This document shows positions 8,938-15,535 of a stretch of DNA of 21,823 nucleotides, piece after piece. The notes under the pieces were generated by a model. The model did not search any database and was not told where the DNA came from. It saw nothing but the letters and a program-made list of their open reading frames with translations. The position numbers and the translations under genes are program-made. The DNA is from CAZXPG01 sp964643145. GTDB lineage: Bacteria; Pseudomonadota; Alphaproteobacteria; Rickettsiales; Arcanibacteraceae. The DNA is taken from contig CAZXPG010000032.1 of the NCBI GenBank assembly GCA_964643145.1, positions 1 through 21,823 on the forward strand, in the 5' to 3' direction. The number at the start of each line of letters is the position of its first letter. Position 1 is the stretch's first letter.

Positions 8938-10203
8938 ATGGCTGTCTTCAAAAAAATGGCTTCCAGCCTCTATGTCCAGGTGCTTATTGCCATCACGCTT
9001 GGCGTGTTGCTCGGTTATGCTGCCCCGGAATGGGGGGAGAAGATGAAGCCGTTTGGCGATGGGTTTATCAAGCTGATTAAAATGGTGATTGCTCCCATCA
9101 TTTTCTGCACGGTAGTAAGTGGCATTGCTGGGATGGAGGATATTAAGCGTGTAGGGCGTGTAGGGGGCAAGGCGCTCATTTATTTTGAGGTGCTAACTAC
9201 CGTGGCGCTTATTATTGGGCTGCTGGTGGTCAATATCACCCGGCCAGGGGAGGGGATGAATGCCGATCTTTCGACGGTGGATGTTTCCGTGCTTGCGGCT
9301 TATACCAAAACCGCCCATGAGCAAACAGTGGCGGATTTTCTGCTGCATACTATCCCGGATACGGTCATTGGCGCGTTTGCCCATGGTGAAATATTACAGG
9401 TATTGTTGTTTTCTGTGCTATTTGGTTTTGCGCTCACCAATGCGGGCATGAAAGCCAAGCCACTGGTACATGCTATAGACCAGGCAGCGCACGGGTTCTT
9501 TGGTGTGGTGAATATCATCATGCGGCTGGCGCCTGTCGGGGCTTTTGGTGCGATGGCGTTCACTATTGGTAAATACGGGATTGGCGCATTGGCGAATCTG
9601 GGGGAATTAATCCTCACATTTTACCTTACCTGTTTTATTTTCATCTTTGTTATACTGGGAATTATCGCTAAAATATGCGGGTTTAGTATTGGACGTTTCC
9701 TCTATTATATCCGCGAGGAAATATTAATTGTGTTGGGTACGTCTTCTTCAGAATCGGTACTCCCGCGTATGATAGCAAAACTGGAGGCACTCGGTTGCAG
9801 CAGGCCGGTGGTGGGGATGGTGATTCCTACCGGCTATTCGTTTAACTTGGATGGCAGTTCGATTTATTTCACCATGGCGGCATTGTTTATTGCGCAGGCA
9901 AGCAACACTCCGCTTACCCTTACCCATCAGCTTACCCTGCTTGCCGTATTGCTGCTGACCTCTAAAGGGGCGGCGGGTGTAACGGGGAGCGGCTTTATTA
10001 CCCTGGCGGCAACGCTCTCTTCCGTGCATGTGATTCCGGTGGCAGGGTTGGCGCTTATCCTGGGGATTGACCGTTTCATGTCGGAGGCGCGCGCCATTAC
10101 CAATCTGATTGGCAATGGGGTAGCTACGGTGGTAGTGGCAAAATGGGAAGGGGAACTGGATAAGGAAAAGATGCAGAAAGTGCTGGCAGGAAACCAGCAA
10201 TAG
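8938..10203 (+). CDS. dctA: C4-dicarboxylate:cation symporter DctA
   Basis: Inner-membrane symporter of the DAACS/SLC1 family that takes up succinate, fumarate and malate. Its 421 residues are typical of DctA. The sequence follows family members closely from LYVQVLIAITLGVLLGY onward: MKPFGDGFIKLIKMVIAPIIFCTVV, the re-entrant-loop serines GTSSSES (S269-S271, E272), the unwound-helix motif SFNLDGSSIY (about 301-310), TSKGAAGVTGSGFI, and DRFMSEARAITNLIGNGVAT near the C-terminus, where the substrate-binding Arg and Asn lie. The conserved arginine here favours dicarboxylates over neutral amino acids; a glutamate/aspartate transporter (GltP) is the main alternative. The start at 8938 gives the usual short N-terminus but lacks a visible Shine-Dalgarno sequence. 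No two-component dctB/dctD genes are adjacent. Confidence 0.92.
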   Translation: MAVFKKMASSLYVQVLIAITLGVLLGYAAPEWGEKMKPFGDGFIKLIKMVIAPIIFCTVVSGIAGMEDIKRVGRVGGKALIYFEVLTTVALIIGLLVVNITRPGEGMNADLSTVDVSVLAAYTKTAHEQTVADFLLHTIPDTVIGAFAHGEILQVLLFSVLFGFALTNAGMKAKPLVHAIDQAAHGFFGVVNIIMRLAPVGAFGAMAFTIGKYGIGALANLGELILTFYLTCFIFIFVILGIIAKICGFSIGRFLYYIREEILIVLGTSSSESVLPRMIAKLEALGCSRPVVGMVIPTGYSFNLDGSSIYFTMAALFIAQASNTPLTLTHQLTLLAVLLLTSKGAAGVTGSGFITLAATLSSVHVIPVAGLALILGIDRFMSEARAITNLIGNGVATVVVAKWEGELDKEKMQKVLAGNQQ

Positions 10204-10220
10204 GCTTTGCTGGTTTCCTG
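10187..10220. terminator. 14-bp perfect hairpin over the dctA stop codon
   Basis: CAGGAAACCAGCAA (10187-10200) pairs exactly with TTGCTGGTTTCCTG (10207-10220) around a 6-nt loop that contains the dctA TAG stop. It lies 9 bp from the stop of the convergent small gene at 10229, so it may end both transcripts. No long T-run follows on either strand, so its efficiency as an intrinsic terminator is uncertain. Confidence 0.55.
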
Positions 10221-10228
10221 AAGCTTAA

Positions 10229-10384
10229 CTAGCGGCTGCCGCTGGAAGTTTTAGAGCCAGTAGTGCTCTGCTGCTGGTCAGAAGGGCGGTTCTGCTGGTT
10301 GGCGCTGCCCTGCTGGCCACGGTTCTGCTGGTTCTGGTTTTGGTTTGGATTAGTGCTCTGGTTTTGTGCTGGATTTGTAGCCAT
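10229..10384 (-). CDS. 51-residue Gln/Asn-rich small protein
   Basis: This short gene reads MATNPAQNQSTNPNQNQNQ, continues with repeated (Q)QN and GQQG units, and ends SKTSSGSR. About half the residues are Gln or Asn, and there is no Cys, aromatic or Leu/Ile/Val residue, so it should be disordered and very soluble. A good ribosome-binding site (ACGGAGA, about 7 bases before the ATG at 10382-10384) supports real translation. No family was recognised. The N-terminal region resembles the first 14 residues of the DUF2795 protein at 11891-12142 (MQNQAQNPNRNTQQ), which suggests a shared origin or role. It is convergent with dctA and divergent from the helicase gene. It resembles small stress or granule-associated hydrophilic peptides only in composition. 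Confidence 0.6.
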   Translation of the reverse strand: MATNPAQNQSTNPNQNQNQQNRGQQGSANQQNRPSDQQQSTTGSKTSSGSR

Positions 10385-10510
10385 GATGGTCTCCGTTAGA
10401 AAATTTCTGTTTTAATACCCCCTGTTATATGGGATAGTGAAAACTGACTATAAAGAAATAGTGCTAAAATTACTGTAGATAACATACTGAATACTATAAA
10501 ATAAGACTAT
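10385..10510. promoter_or_regulatory. Divergent promoter region, small protein / helicase
   Basis: This 126-bp AT-rich region separates two divergent start codons and so must hold promoters for both, unless either is read from further away. ACTATAAAAT near 10494-10503 is a possible -10 for the helicase, but no convincing -35 was found. An in-frame TAA at 10502-10504 fixes the helicase start at or after 10505. Confidence 0.35.
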
Positions 10511-11827
10511 ATGCTCTATACTGGCCTGCCTGAAGAAAAGAAAGCGGCACTTAGTGCAATTGCAGAAGGGAAGAATGTATTTATCACCGGTGCGGCAGGC
10601 ACGGGGAAATCCTATCTGCTTGGCCTGATTAAAGAGCAATGGGCAGGGAAGGGGCTGCATATTACCGCAAGCACCGGCATTGCCGCTGTGCAGATTGGCG
10701 GCGTGACGTTGCATTCCTGGGCAGGGCTTGGGGTAGGGACGGCACCTGTCACTGAAATTATCAAATTTATACTATCCGGCAAAGGCACGATGCTGCGCCG
10801 TAAGCTGAAAAAAGCAAAGATATTGGCAATAGATGAAATTTCGATGATTTCCGCTAGCCTGCTTGATGTACTTGATGAAGTGCTGAAAACTGTACGCAAC
10901 AGCAGCCGTCCGTTTGGTGGGCTGCAACTGATATTGCTGGGTGATTTCCTTCAGCTTCCTCCAGTATCCCGTGAGGCAGATGCAGAGCGGCATTTCTGTT
11001 TTGAGTCTGTTGCCTGGCAGGAAGCCGATATTCAGCTTTTCATGCTGCGGCAAGTATTCAGGCAGGAGGAAGAAAATTTCACCGAACTGTTGCAGGAAAT
11101 GCGCCATGGGGCATTATCGGCTGTGCATATTGCCCTGCTTAAAAGCCGTATCCAGCCGGTGCCAGACGATGAAGTGCGCCCTACTATTCTTACCACCCAT
11201 AACCATAAGGCAGAATCTGTCAACCGGGTGGAGCTCGAGAAACTGCCGGGAGAGGTGCGGGTATTTACCATGCAGGGGGAGGGACAGGAAAACAGATTGG
11301 TATTCTTGAAGAAAAACTGCCTAAGCCCGGAACAACTGGCGCTGAAAACCGGGGCGCAGGTGATGATGCTGAAAAATACGCTGCAAAAAGAAGGGATTAT
11401 TAATGGTTCTCTTGGTGTGGTGAAGGATTTTACCGCTGCCGGCTTTCCTATTGTGCGCTTTATGAATGGTAAGCTGCATGTGATAGAGCCGGAAGAATGG
11501 CTGGTGGAAGAATATGATGCCGAACGGCAGATGATGGTGGAGAAAGCAAAAATCATCCAGGTGCCGTTAATGCTTGCCTGGGCGATCACGGTGCATAAGT
11601 CGCAAGGCATGACGCTTGACAGGGTGGAATGCGATGTGGGCAGCGCCTTTGAAGAGGGGCAAGTCTATGTAGCACTTTCTCGTGTGAAAACACTGGAAGG
11701 GTTATATTTGCGTAGCTTTAACCCAAATGTTATTAAGGTGAACCCGAAGGTTGTGGCGTTCTATCAGCAGGTGGAAGCAGCCAGTACTAGTTATTTTGGC
11801 GCAGAAGGGTTGCCGTTGTTTCAATAA
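10511..11827 (+). CDS. Pif1-like SF1B DNA helicase
   Basis: ATP-dependent 5'-to-3' DNA helicase of the Pif1/RecD-like branch of superfamily 1. All motifs are visible: Walker A GAAGTGKS (27-34), motif Ia ITASTGIAA (51-59), Walker B/DE box LAIDEIS (105-111), motif III GDFLQLPP (144-151), ITVHKSQGMTLDRVECDVG around His362, and motif VI VYVALSRV (about 385). At 438 residues it is a minimal helicase core without obvious extra domains. Pif1 proteins are known to unwind G-quadruplexes and to act at stalled forks and in recombination; which role applies here is unknown. The ATG at 10511 is the first in frame after a stop 7 bases upstream, and there is no clear Shine-Dalgarno site, so translation may be weak or leaderless. 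Confidence 0.92.
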   Translation: MLYTGLPEEKKAALSAIAEGKNVFITGAAGTGKSYLLGLIKEQWAGKGLHITASTGIAAVQIGGVTLHSWAGLGVGTAPVTEIIKFILSGKGTMLRRKLKKAKILAIDEISMISASLLDVLDEVLKTVRNSSRPFGGLQLILLGDFLQLPPVSREADAERHFCFESVAWQEADIQLFMLRQVFRQEEENFTELLQEMRHGALSAVHIALLKSRIQPVPDDEVRPTILTTHNHKAESVNRVELEKLPGEVRVFTMQGEGQENRLVFLKKNCLSPEQLALKTGAQVMMLKNTLQKEGIINGSLGVVKDFTAAGFPIVRFMNGKLHVIEPEEWLVEEYDAERQMMVEKAKIIQVPLMLAWAITVHKSQGMTLDRVECDVGSAFEEGQVYVALSRVKTLEGLYLRSFNPNVIKVNPKVVAFYQQVEAASTSYFGAEGLPLFQ

Positions 11828-11840
11828 AATGTGCTTAGTT

Positions 11841-11884
11841 CCCTCACCTAATCCTCTCCTCAAGGAGAGGGTTTAAGGTGAGGG
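11841..11884. terminator. Bidirectional terminator between convergent genes
   Basis: An outer stem (CCCTCACCT at 11841-11849 with AGGTGAGGG at 11876-11884) and an inner stem (CCTCTCC with GGAGAGG, loop TCAA) form a nested hairpin between the helicase and the convergent DUF2795 gene. The sequence resembles a CCTCACC/CCTCTCC dispersed palindrome seen widely in proteobacterial gaps (from memory). Confidence 0.6.
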
Positions 11885-11890
11885 CTAACA

Positions 11891-12142
11891 CTAACGATTC
11901 TGTCTTTTTTCACGTGAGAAGGCGTGTTCAACATCTGCCATTGAGTTAAAATTCTGGTTAGGCATATTGCGGATAATATTGACCACTTCCTGCGGCGCAT
12001 TGTTATTCGATGCCTGATTGATAAGTTCATCGAGGCTTGCGGGAAAATTCACCCCTTTCAGCGCATGGGAAATATCGGTTGCAGAGATAACATGTTCTTC
12101 CTGTTGTGTATTTCTATTCGGGTTTTGAGCTTGATTTTGCAT
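11891..12142 (-). CDS. Small DUF2795-family protein with Gln/Asn-rich leader
   Basis: The protein has 83 residues. Residues about 18-77 (ISATDISHALKGVNFPASLD, then ELINQASNNNAPQEVVNIIR, then NMPNQNFNSMADVEHAF) fit DUF2795, a small helical domain with a LKG(V/I)(D/N)(F/Y)PA signature and a late P..(N/Y)F.S..DV motif. Its function is not established; members occur alone or in tandem in many bacteria. The first 14 residues are Gln/Asn-rich and look like the 51-residue protein at 10229-10384. A strong ribosome-binding site (AAGGAGG, 8 bases before the start) suggests high expression. Its promoter should lie in 12143-12200. The flanking helicase gene converges on it across a nested hairpin. Confidence 0.8.
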   Translation of the reverse strand: MQNQAQNPNRNTQQEEHVISATDISHALKGVNFPASLDELINQASNNNAPQEVVNIIRNMPNQNFNSMADVEHAFSREKRQNR

Positions 12143-12200
12143 GATAATCCTCCTTTTGTTTTGTGAACATTATTAAACAGCAAAGGAAGTAAATTTTCTA

Positions 12201-12353
12201 TTATGAGCTGCTAATAGAGCGTATGAGCAACTTAATAGGCAATGAAAGTGCGGTGACGGTAAGCAGTCCGACACACCAGAGGGTAACAAACCACAACCAT
12301 TGCCGCAGTTTAGGGTGTTTCACCAGCCAATTTTTAATAGTAGCGATGCTCAT
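12201..12353 (-). CDS. 50-residue DUF2474-like cytochrome bd accessory subunit
   Basis: MSIATIKNWLVKHPKLRQWL is followed by one hydrophobic helix (WFVTLWCVGLLTVTALSLP, about 21-39) and a short basic tail. Small single-helix proteins encoded right after cydB are known: CydX for E. coli-type oxidases, and DUF2474 proteins with the CIO type. The LRQWLWFVTLW pattern fits DUF2474 best (from memory). The ATG at 12351-12353 overlaps the end of cydB by 20 bp in another frame, typical of translational coupling, and two stop codons close the frame. The likely role is binding to and stabilising the CydAB complex in the membrane. It is the last gene of the ahpD-cydA-cydB operon. Confidence 0.75.
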   Translation of the reverse strand: MSIATIKNWLVKHPKLRQWLWFVTLWCVGLLTVTALSLPIKLLIRSISSS

Positions 12354-13359
12354 GGCCGGTTTTCCCACGGAAAATATAATAACAGTAGCCGGTATAACTA
12401 AGAATGAGCGGTAGCAGTGGCACGGTTCCCACCAGCATCAGCGACAGGCCGGGGCCGGATGCGGCAGCATCCCATAAGGTGTAGTGGAACGGGATAATCC
12501 AGGGGAAAATGCTTAACGCCAGCCCCAGATAGCCCATCAGGAAAATAGCCATACTCAGCAGGAAGGGGCGGTATTCCCGTGCCTTTTGGTGGAGGTCACG
12601 CCATAAAAGTAGAAATAACAGCATGGTGATAAGTGGAATAGGCAGCAGGTAATAGATATTGGGTGTGCTAAACCAGAAACTGCTTACGCGTTCATTTAAA
12701 AACGGCATGGCAATGCTGACCAGCGTCATAAAAATACCGACAAACCCCAGTGTATAAGAAGCGACTTTGCGTGCCCATAGTTGCGTAATATCGTCGGTTT
12801 TCATCACCAACCACGTAGCACCAAGCAGTGCATAGCCAAACACTAGCGCAATGCCAGTCATCACGCTGAAACCGCTTGCCCAGTCAAACGGGCCACCGGA
12901 GAAATTACGCCCGTCTACTTCCACCCCTTCGACAAATGCACCCAGTATCATACCCTGGCAAACCGCGGCAGCTAATGAACCTAAATGAAAGGCATAATCC
13001 CACAAACGCCGTGCGTTGCCTTCCGCCTTAAAACGGAACTCAAACGCTACACCGCGCATAATCAGGCCAAGCAGCATGATGATAATGGGGATATAAAACG
13101 CGGGCAGAAGGATGGAATAGGCCAGCGGAAACGCGGCAAACAGCCCGCCACCGCCCAGCACCAGCCAGGTTTCATTGCCATCCCAGAAGGGCGCCATGGA
13201 ATTAGCCATTTTGCTGCGGCAGTTGTCAGAAGGCGCAAAGGGAAAGAGAATGCCTATGCCTAAATCAAACCCGTCAAGAAGCACATAGAGGAAAATCGCG
13301 GTGCCAATCAGCATTCCCCAGATGAGGGGCAGGTTAATGGTGCTAGAAAAATCAAACAT
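12334..13359 (-). CDS. cydB: Cytochrome bd ubiquinol oxidase subunit II
   Basis: Membrane subunit of the quinol:O2 oxidoreductase encoded with cydA. The 341 residues include the family landmarks LLDGFDLGIG near the N-terminus, PFWDGNETWLV (about 60), and GLIMRGVAFEFR, with about eight hydrophobic helices. The open frame extends upstream to 13458, but the family N-terminus starts at MFDFSSTINLPLIWGML, whose ATG (13357-13359) overlaps the cydA stop by 8 bp (ATGTTTGA). That overlap supports both this start and translational coupling. The 3' end overlaps the DUF2474-like gene. The subunit pairs with a short-Q-loop CydA, so it belongs to a CIO-type oxidase; cioB would be an equally fair symbol. 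Confidence 0.95.
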   Translation of the reverse strand: MFDFSSTINLPLIWGMLIGTAIFLYVLLDGFDLGIGILFPFAPSDNCRSKMANSMAPFWDGNETWLVLGGGGLFAAFPLAYSILLPAFYIPIIIMLLGLIMRGVAFEFRFKAEGNARRLWDYAFHLGSLAAAVCQGMILGAFVEGVEVDGRNFSGGPFDWASGFSVMTGIALVFGYALLGATWLVMKTDDITQLWARKVASYTLGFVGIFMTLVSIAMPFLNERVSSFWFSTPNIYYLLPIPLITMLLFLLLWRDLHQKAREYRPFLLSMAIFLMGYLGLALSIFPWIIPFHYTLWDAAASGPGLSLMLVGTVPLLPLILSYTGYCYYIFRGKTGHEHRYY

Positions 13360-14755
13360 TTTTTGCCTCATCTGCAGTGGCGGCTTCAACAACGGATGCT
13401 TCAATACTGTGCCGGTAATATTGCTCTTCCTCACTCTGAACGGGAATGCCCTTGCCAATCAGCTGCAGGATATAATAGCTGCCAGCACCGAATATAATTG
13501 TATACATCACCACAAAGGCAAGCAGTGACCAGGCCACCTGCGGGCCAAGAATAGCAGGGGAAACTGAATCGGCGGTGCGGATAATACCATAGGCTGTATA
13601 AGGCTGCCGCCCGATTTCTGTTACAAACCATCCGGCAAGCAGTGCTATGAAGCCAGAAGGCATCATCAGCATCCATGCACCGTGTAGCAGGCGGCTTTCA
13701 AAGAGTTTCCCCCGCAGATACTGTATGCCGCTTACCACACCAATCGCAACCATTAGCAGAGCAATCCCTACCATGACGCGGAACGACCAGAACACCCATA
13801 TCACCGGCGGACGGTCTTCTTTTGGCCACTCTTTTAAGCCTTTGATTTCACCTTCTAGCGTATGGGTAAGAATGAGGCTGGCCAGTTTGGGGATTTCAAC
13901 CGCGTAACGGGTTTCCTCCGCTTCCTGGTCAGGAATGCCAAACAGGCGCAGCCCGGCACCCTGTTCGGTTTCCCAGATTCCTTCCATTGCCGCTACTTTG
14001 GCAGGTTGATGTTTAAGCGTGTTTAAGCCATGCATATCACCAATCAACACCTGCACCGGGGCAGCAAAAGCGGCCATAATAACTGCCATGCCCAGCATAA
14101 TGCGTGCCTGGGGGATGTGGCGTTTATTCCACAGGTAAAACGCGCCCACACCTCCCACCACAAAGGCAGTGGAAAGATAGGCTGCCATCACCATATGAAG
14201 GAAGCGGTAAGGGAAGGAGGGGTTAAAAATAATCTCCAGCCAGTTGCTGGGGTGCAACCTGCCATCATCCCCCATGATAAAGCCCTGCGGTGTTTGCATC
14301 CAGCTATTGGCGGATAAAATCCAGAAGGCGGAAATAAGGGTTCCCACCGCCACAATACAGGTGGAAGCAAAATGCATACGTGGGCTGACTCGCCCCCAGC
14401 CAAACAGCATAATGCCTAAGAACGACGCTTCTAGGAAAAAGGCAGTTAGCACCTCAAACCCTAAGAGCGGCCCCAGCACATTGGCGACTTTATCAGAAAA
14501 TAGCGACCAGTTGGTGCCAAATTGATAGGACATTACCACGCCGGACACCACCCCCATGCCAAACGCCACGGCGAAAATCTTAATCCAGAAGCGGTAAATA
14601 TCGCGGAAACGTTCATCTCCGGTTTTCAACCAGCGCCACTCGATAATGGCAAGAAAACTGGCAAGCCCTATGGTGAAAGCTGGAAATACGATGTGGAAAC
14701 TTATCGTAAAGGCGAACTGGATGCGAGCAAGCAGTAGTGGGTCAAGCAGGGGCAT
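13352..14755 (-). CDS. cydA: Cytochrome bd oxidase subunit I, short-Q-loop (CIO type)
   Basis: Haem-bearing catalytic subunit that oxidises quinol and reduces O2 to water without pumping protons. The protein has 467 residues from the ATG at 14753-14755, 7 bp after the upstream stop. His21, His187 and Met328 align with the E. coli haem ligands H19, H186 and M393; Glu101 and Glu109 with E99 and E107; Lys253 and Glu258 (KVAAME) with quinol-site K252 and E257. The K253-M328 distance is 75 residues against 141 in E. coli, so the Q-loop is about 66 residues shorter. That is the hallmark of the cyanide-insensitive (CioA) subgroup. GRQP is followed by Tyr where Trp is usual. Bd oxidases are known to tolerate cyanide or sulfide, which fits the regulator next door. 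Confidence 0.95.
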   Translation of the reverse strand: MPLLDPLLLARIQFAFTISFHIVFPAFTIGLASFLAIIEWRWLKTGDERFRDIYRFWIKIFAVAFGMGVVSGVVMSYQFGTNWSLFSDKVANVLGPLLGFEVLTAFFLEASFLGIMLFGWGRVSPRMHFASTCIVAVGTLISAFWILSANSWMQTPQGFIMGDDGRLHPSNWLEIIFNPSFPYRFLHMVMAAYLSTAFVVGGVGAFYLWNKRHIPQARIMLGMAVIMAAFAAPVQVLIGDMHGLNTLKHQPAKVAAMEGIWETEQGAGLRLFGIPDQEAEETRYAVEIPKLASLILTHTLEGEIKGLKEWPKEDRPPVIWVFWSFRVMVGIALLMVAIGVVSGIQYLRGKLFESRLLHGAWMLMMPSGFIALLAGWFVTEIGRQPYTAYGIIRTADSVSPAILGPQVAWSLLAFVVMYTIIFGAGSYYILQLIGKGIPVQSEEEQYYRHSIEASVVEAATADEAKNV

Positions 14756-14762
14756 AACATAC

Positions 14763-15122
14763 TCATTCTTTAGGGGCGTGCAGGGCGGAAAATTGTTCAA
14801 AAGCCAGCATCGCATCGGCAGCATACATCAGGGAAGGGCCGCCACCCATATAGATGGCCATCCCCAGCGTTTCTTCCACTTCTTCGCGTGTTGCTCCCAG
14901 TTTCACTAGCGCTTCAGCGTGAAAACCAATGCAGCCATCGCAGCGGGTGGAAACACCAATGGCCAGGGCAATAAGCTCCTTGGTTTTTTTATCCAAAGCC
15001 CCATCCTTGGTGGCAGCCTGCGCCATGGCACCAAACCCCTGCATTGTGTCGGAAATATCCTTGCGTAAGGTTTTGAGATTACTGGAAATGCGTTTGGTGA
15101 TGTCGGGGTAGGATTTGGTCAT
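14763..15122 (-). CDS. AhpD-like carboxymuconolactone decarboxylase-family protein
   Basis: A 119-residue protein of the CMD/AhpD-like fold. The redox motif RCDGCIGFHAEAL gives Cys61, Cys64 and His68, the CxxC...H arrangement of AhpD-like disulfide reductases or peroxidases. The segment just before it (KELIALAIGVSTR) and the later MGGGPSLMYAADAM also fit the family. AGGAAAAA lies about 8 bases before the start. It is the first gene of a minus-strand operon, and cydA starts 7 bp after its stop. In this setting it may reduce peroxides or handle persulfides or disulfides while the oxidase works; that is inference. A literal carboxymuconolactone decarboxylase is unlikely because of the CxxC motif. 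Confidence 0.88.
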   Translation of the reverse strand: MTKSYPDITKRISSNLKTLRKDISDTMQGFGAMAQAATKDGALDKKTKELIALAIGVSTRCDGCIGFHAEALVKLGATREEVEETLGMAIYMGGGPSLMYAADAMLAFEQFSALHAPKE

Positions 15123-15150
15123 TTTCTATTTTTTCCTGTGATTATAACGC

Positions 15151-15178
15151 TTGCTATTTTAGCAAATGCTAATATAAT
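15151..15178 (+). promoter_or_regulatory. Promoter of the ArsR-family regulator gene
   Basis: TTGCTA (15151-15156), a 16-bp spacer and a perfect TATAAT (15173-15178) lie 22 bp before the regulator's ATG. The spacer contains the palindrome at 15159-15172, and the promoter overlaps the oppositely directed ahpD-like promoter, so the two compete for the same DNA. Confidence 0.6.
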
Positions 15179-15183
15179 GTCAA
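15156..15183 (-). promoter_or_regulatory. Promoter of the ahpD-like/cydAB operon
   Basis: Read on the minus strand, a consensus -35 TTGACA (15183-15178) is followed after 16 bp by TAAAAT (15161-15156), one mismatch from the -10 consensus. The palindrome TTAGCAAATGCTAA fills most of the spacer and overlaps the -10, so a bound repressor should block RNA polymerase. Confidence 0.6.
15159..15172. promoter_or_regulatory. Candidate operator TTAGCA-N2-TGCTAA
   Basis: TTAGCAAATGCTAA is a perfect 6-bp inverted repeat with a 2-bp centre, placed in the spacers of both divergent promoters. Dimeric ArsR-family repressors bind such AT-rich dyads. It shares ATTTTAGCA with the second dyad at 15501-15520, which makes it the best candidate for autoregulation. 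Confidence 0.6.
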
Positions 15184-15199
15184 TAAAGAAAAGAAAAAA

Positions 15200-15499
15200 A
15201 TGCCCAATACCATCACTATTATCGAACGTAATGCCAAGAAGGCGGAAGCAATGCTCAAGTTATTGGCGAATGCTAACCGCCTGATGATTCTGTGCCATTT
15301 GGTAAAAGGGCGGAAATCGGCAGGACAATTAGCCGAACTTGTCGGGCTTTCAGCTTCCGCGCTGTCACAGCATCTGGCTAAAATGCGCGAGCAAGGGTTG
15401 GTGGAGGCGCAGAAAGAGAAGCAGATGGTTTATTATTCCATCGAGAATCCGGAAGTGGAAGCAATTCTATCAACGTTATACTTGATATATTGTAAATAA
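15200..15499 (+). CDS. ArsR-family sulfide/persulfide-sensing repressor (YgaV/BigR/SqrR type)
   Basis: Winged-helix dimeric repressor of 99 residues. KLLANANRLMILCHLVKGRK, the recognition helix region LSASALSQHLAKMREQGLV and the wing QMVYYSIENPEVEAIL follow the BigR/SqrR/YgaV subgroup. It lacks the metal-site CVC motif of arsenic or cadmium sensors. Instead Cys32 (MILCHL) and Cys98 (IYCK, next to last) sit where BigR and SqrR keep the cysteine pair that forms a disulfide or polysulfide bridge on exposure to sulfane sulfur. The start is the ATG at 15200, preceded by an A/G-rich stretch. A rhodanese gene follows 36 bp downstream, as in the E. coli ygaVP pair. Family knowledge predicts repression that is lifted by sulfide or persulfide. 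Confidence 0.9.
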   Translation: MPNTITIIERNAKKAEAMLKLLANANRLMILCHLVKGRKSAGQLAELVGLSASALSQHLAKMREQGLVEAQKEKQMVYYSIENPEVEAILSTLYLIYCK

Positions 15500-15500
15500 T

Positions 15501-15520
15501 ATTTTAGCATCATCTAAAAT
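15501..15520. promoter_or_regulatory. Second candidate operator before the rhodanese gene
   Basis: ATTTTAG (15501-15507) and CTAAAAT (15514-15520) form a dyad around CATCAT, between the regulator's stop and the rhodanese ribosome-binding site. The left half shares ATTTTAGCA with 15156-15164. It could be a second repressor site or a short mRNA hairpin that sets the regulator/rhodanese expression ratio. Confidence 0.45.
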
Positions 15521-15535
15521 AATAGGAGTGGATGA

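Noticed and set aside
11032..11610. 192-codon minus-strand frame within the helicase gene
   Set aside because: The plus strand carries all Pif1 helicase motifs; the antisense frame has none.
12223..12414. 63-codon plus-strand frame
   Set aside because: It is antisense to the DUF2474-like gene and the cydB end, and its translation matches no family.
13360..13458. Upstream extension of cydB
   Set aside because: It lies within the cydA coding end; the CydB family N-terminus starts at the ATG at 13359, which overlaps the cydA stop as expected for coupled genes.
15200..15499. Metal-sensing ArsR/SmtB repressor
   Set aside because: The CVC-type or C-terminal His/Asp metal-site patterns are missing, while the two cysteines match the BigR/SqrR/YgaV positions.
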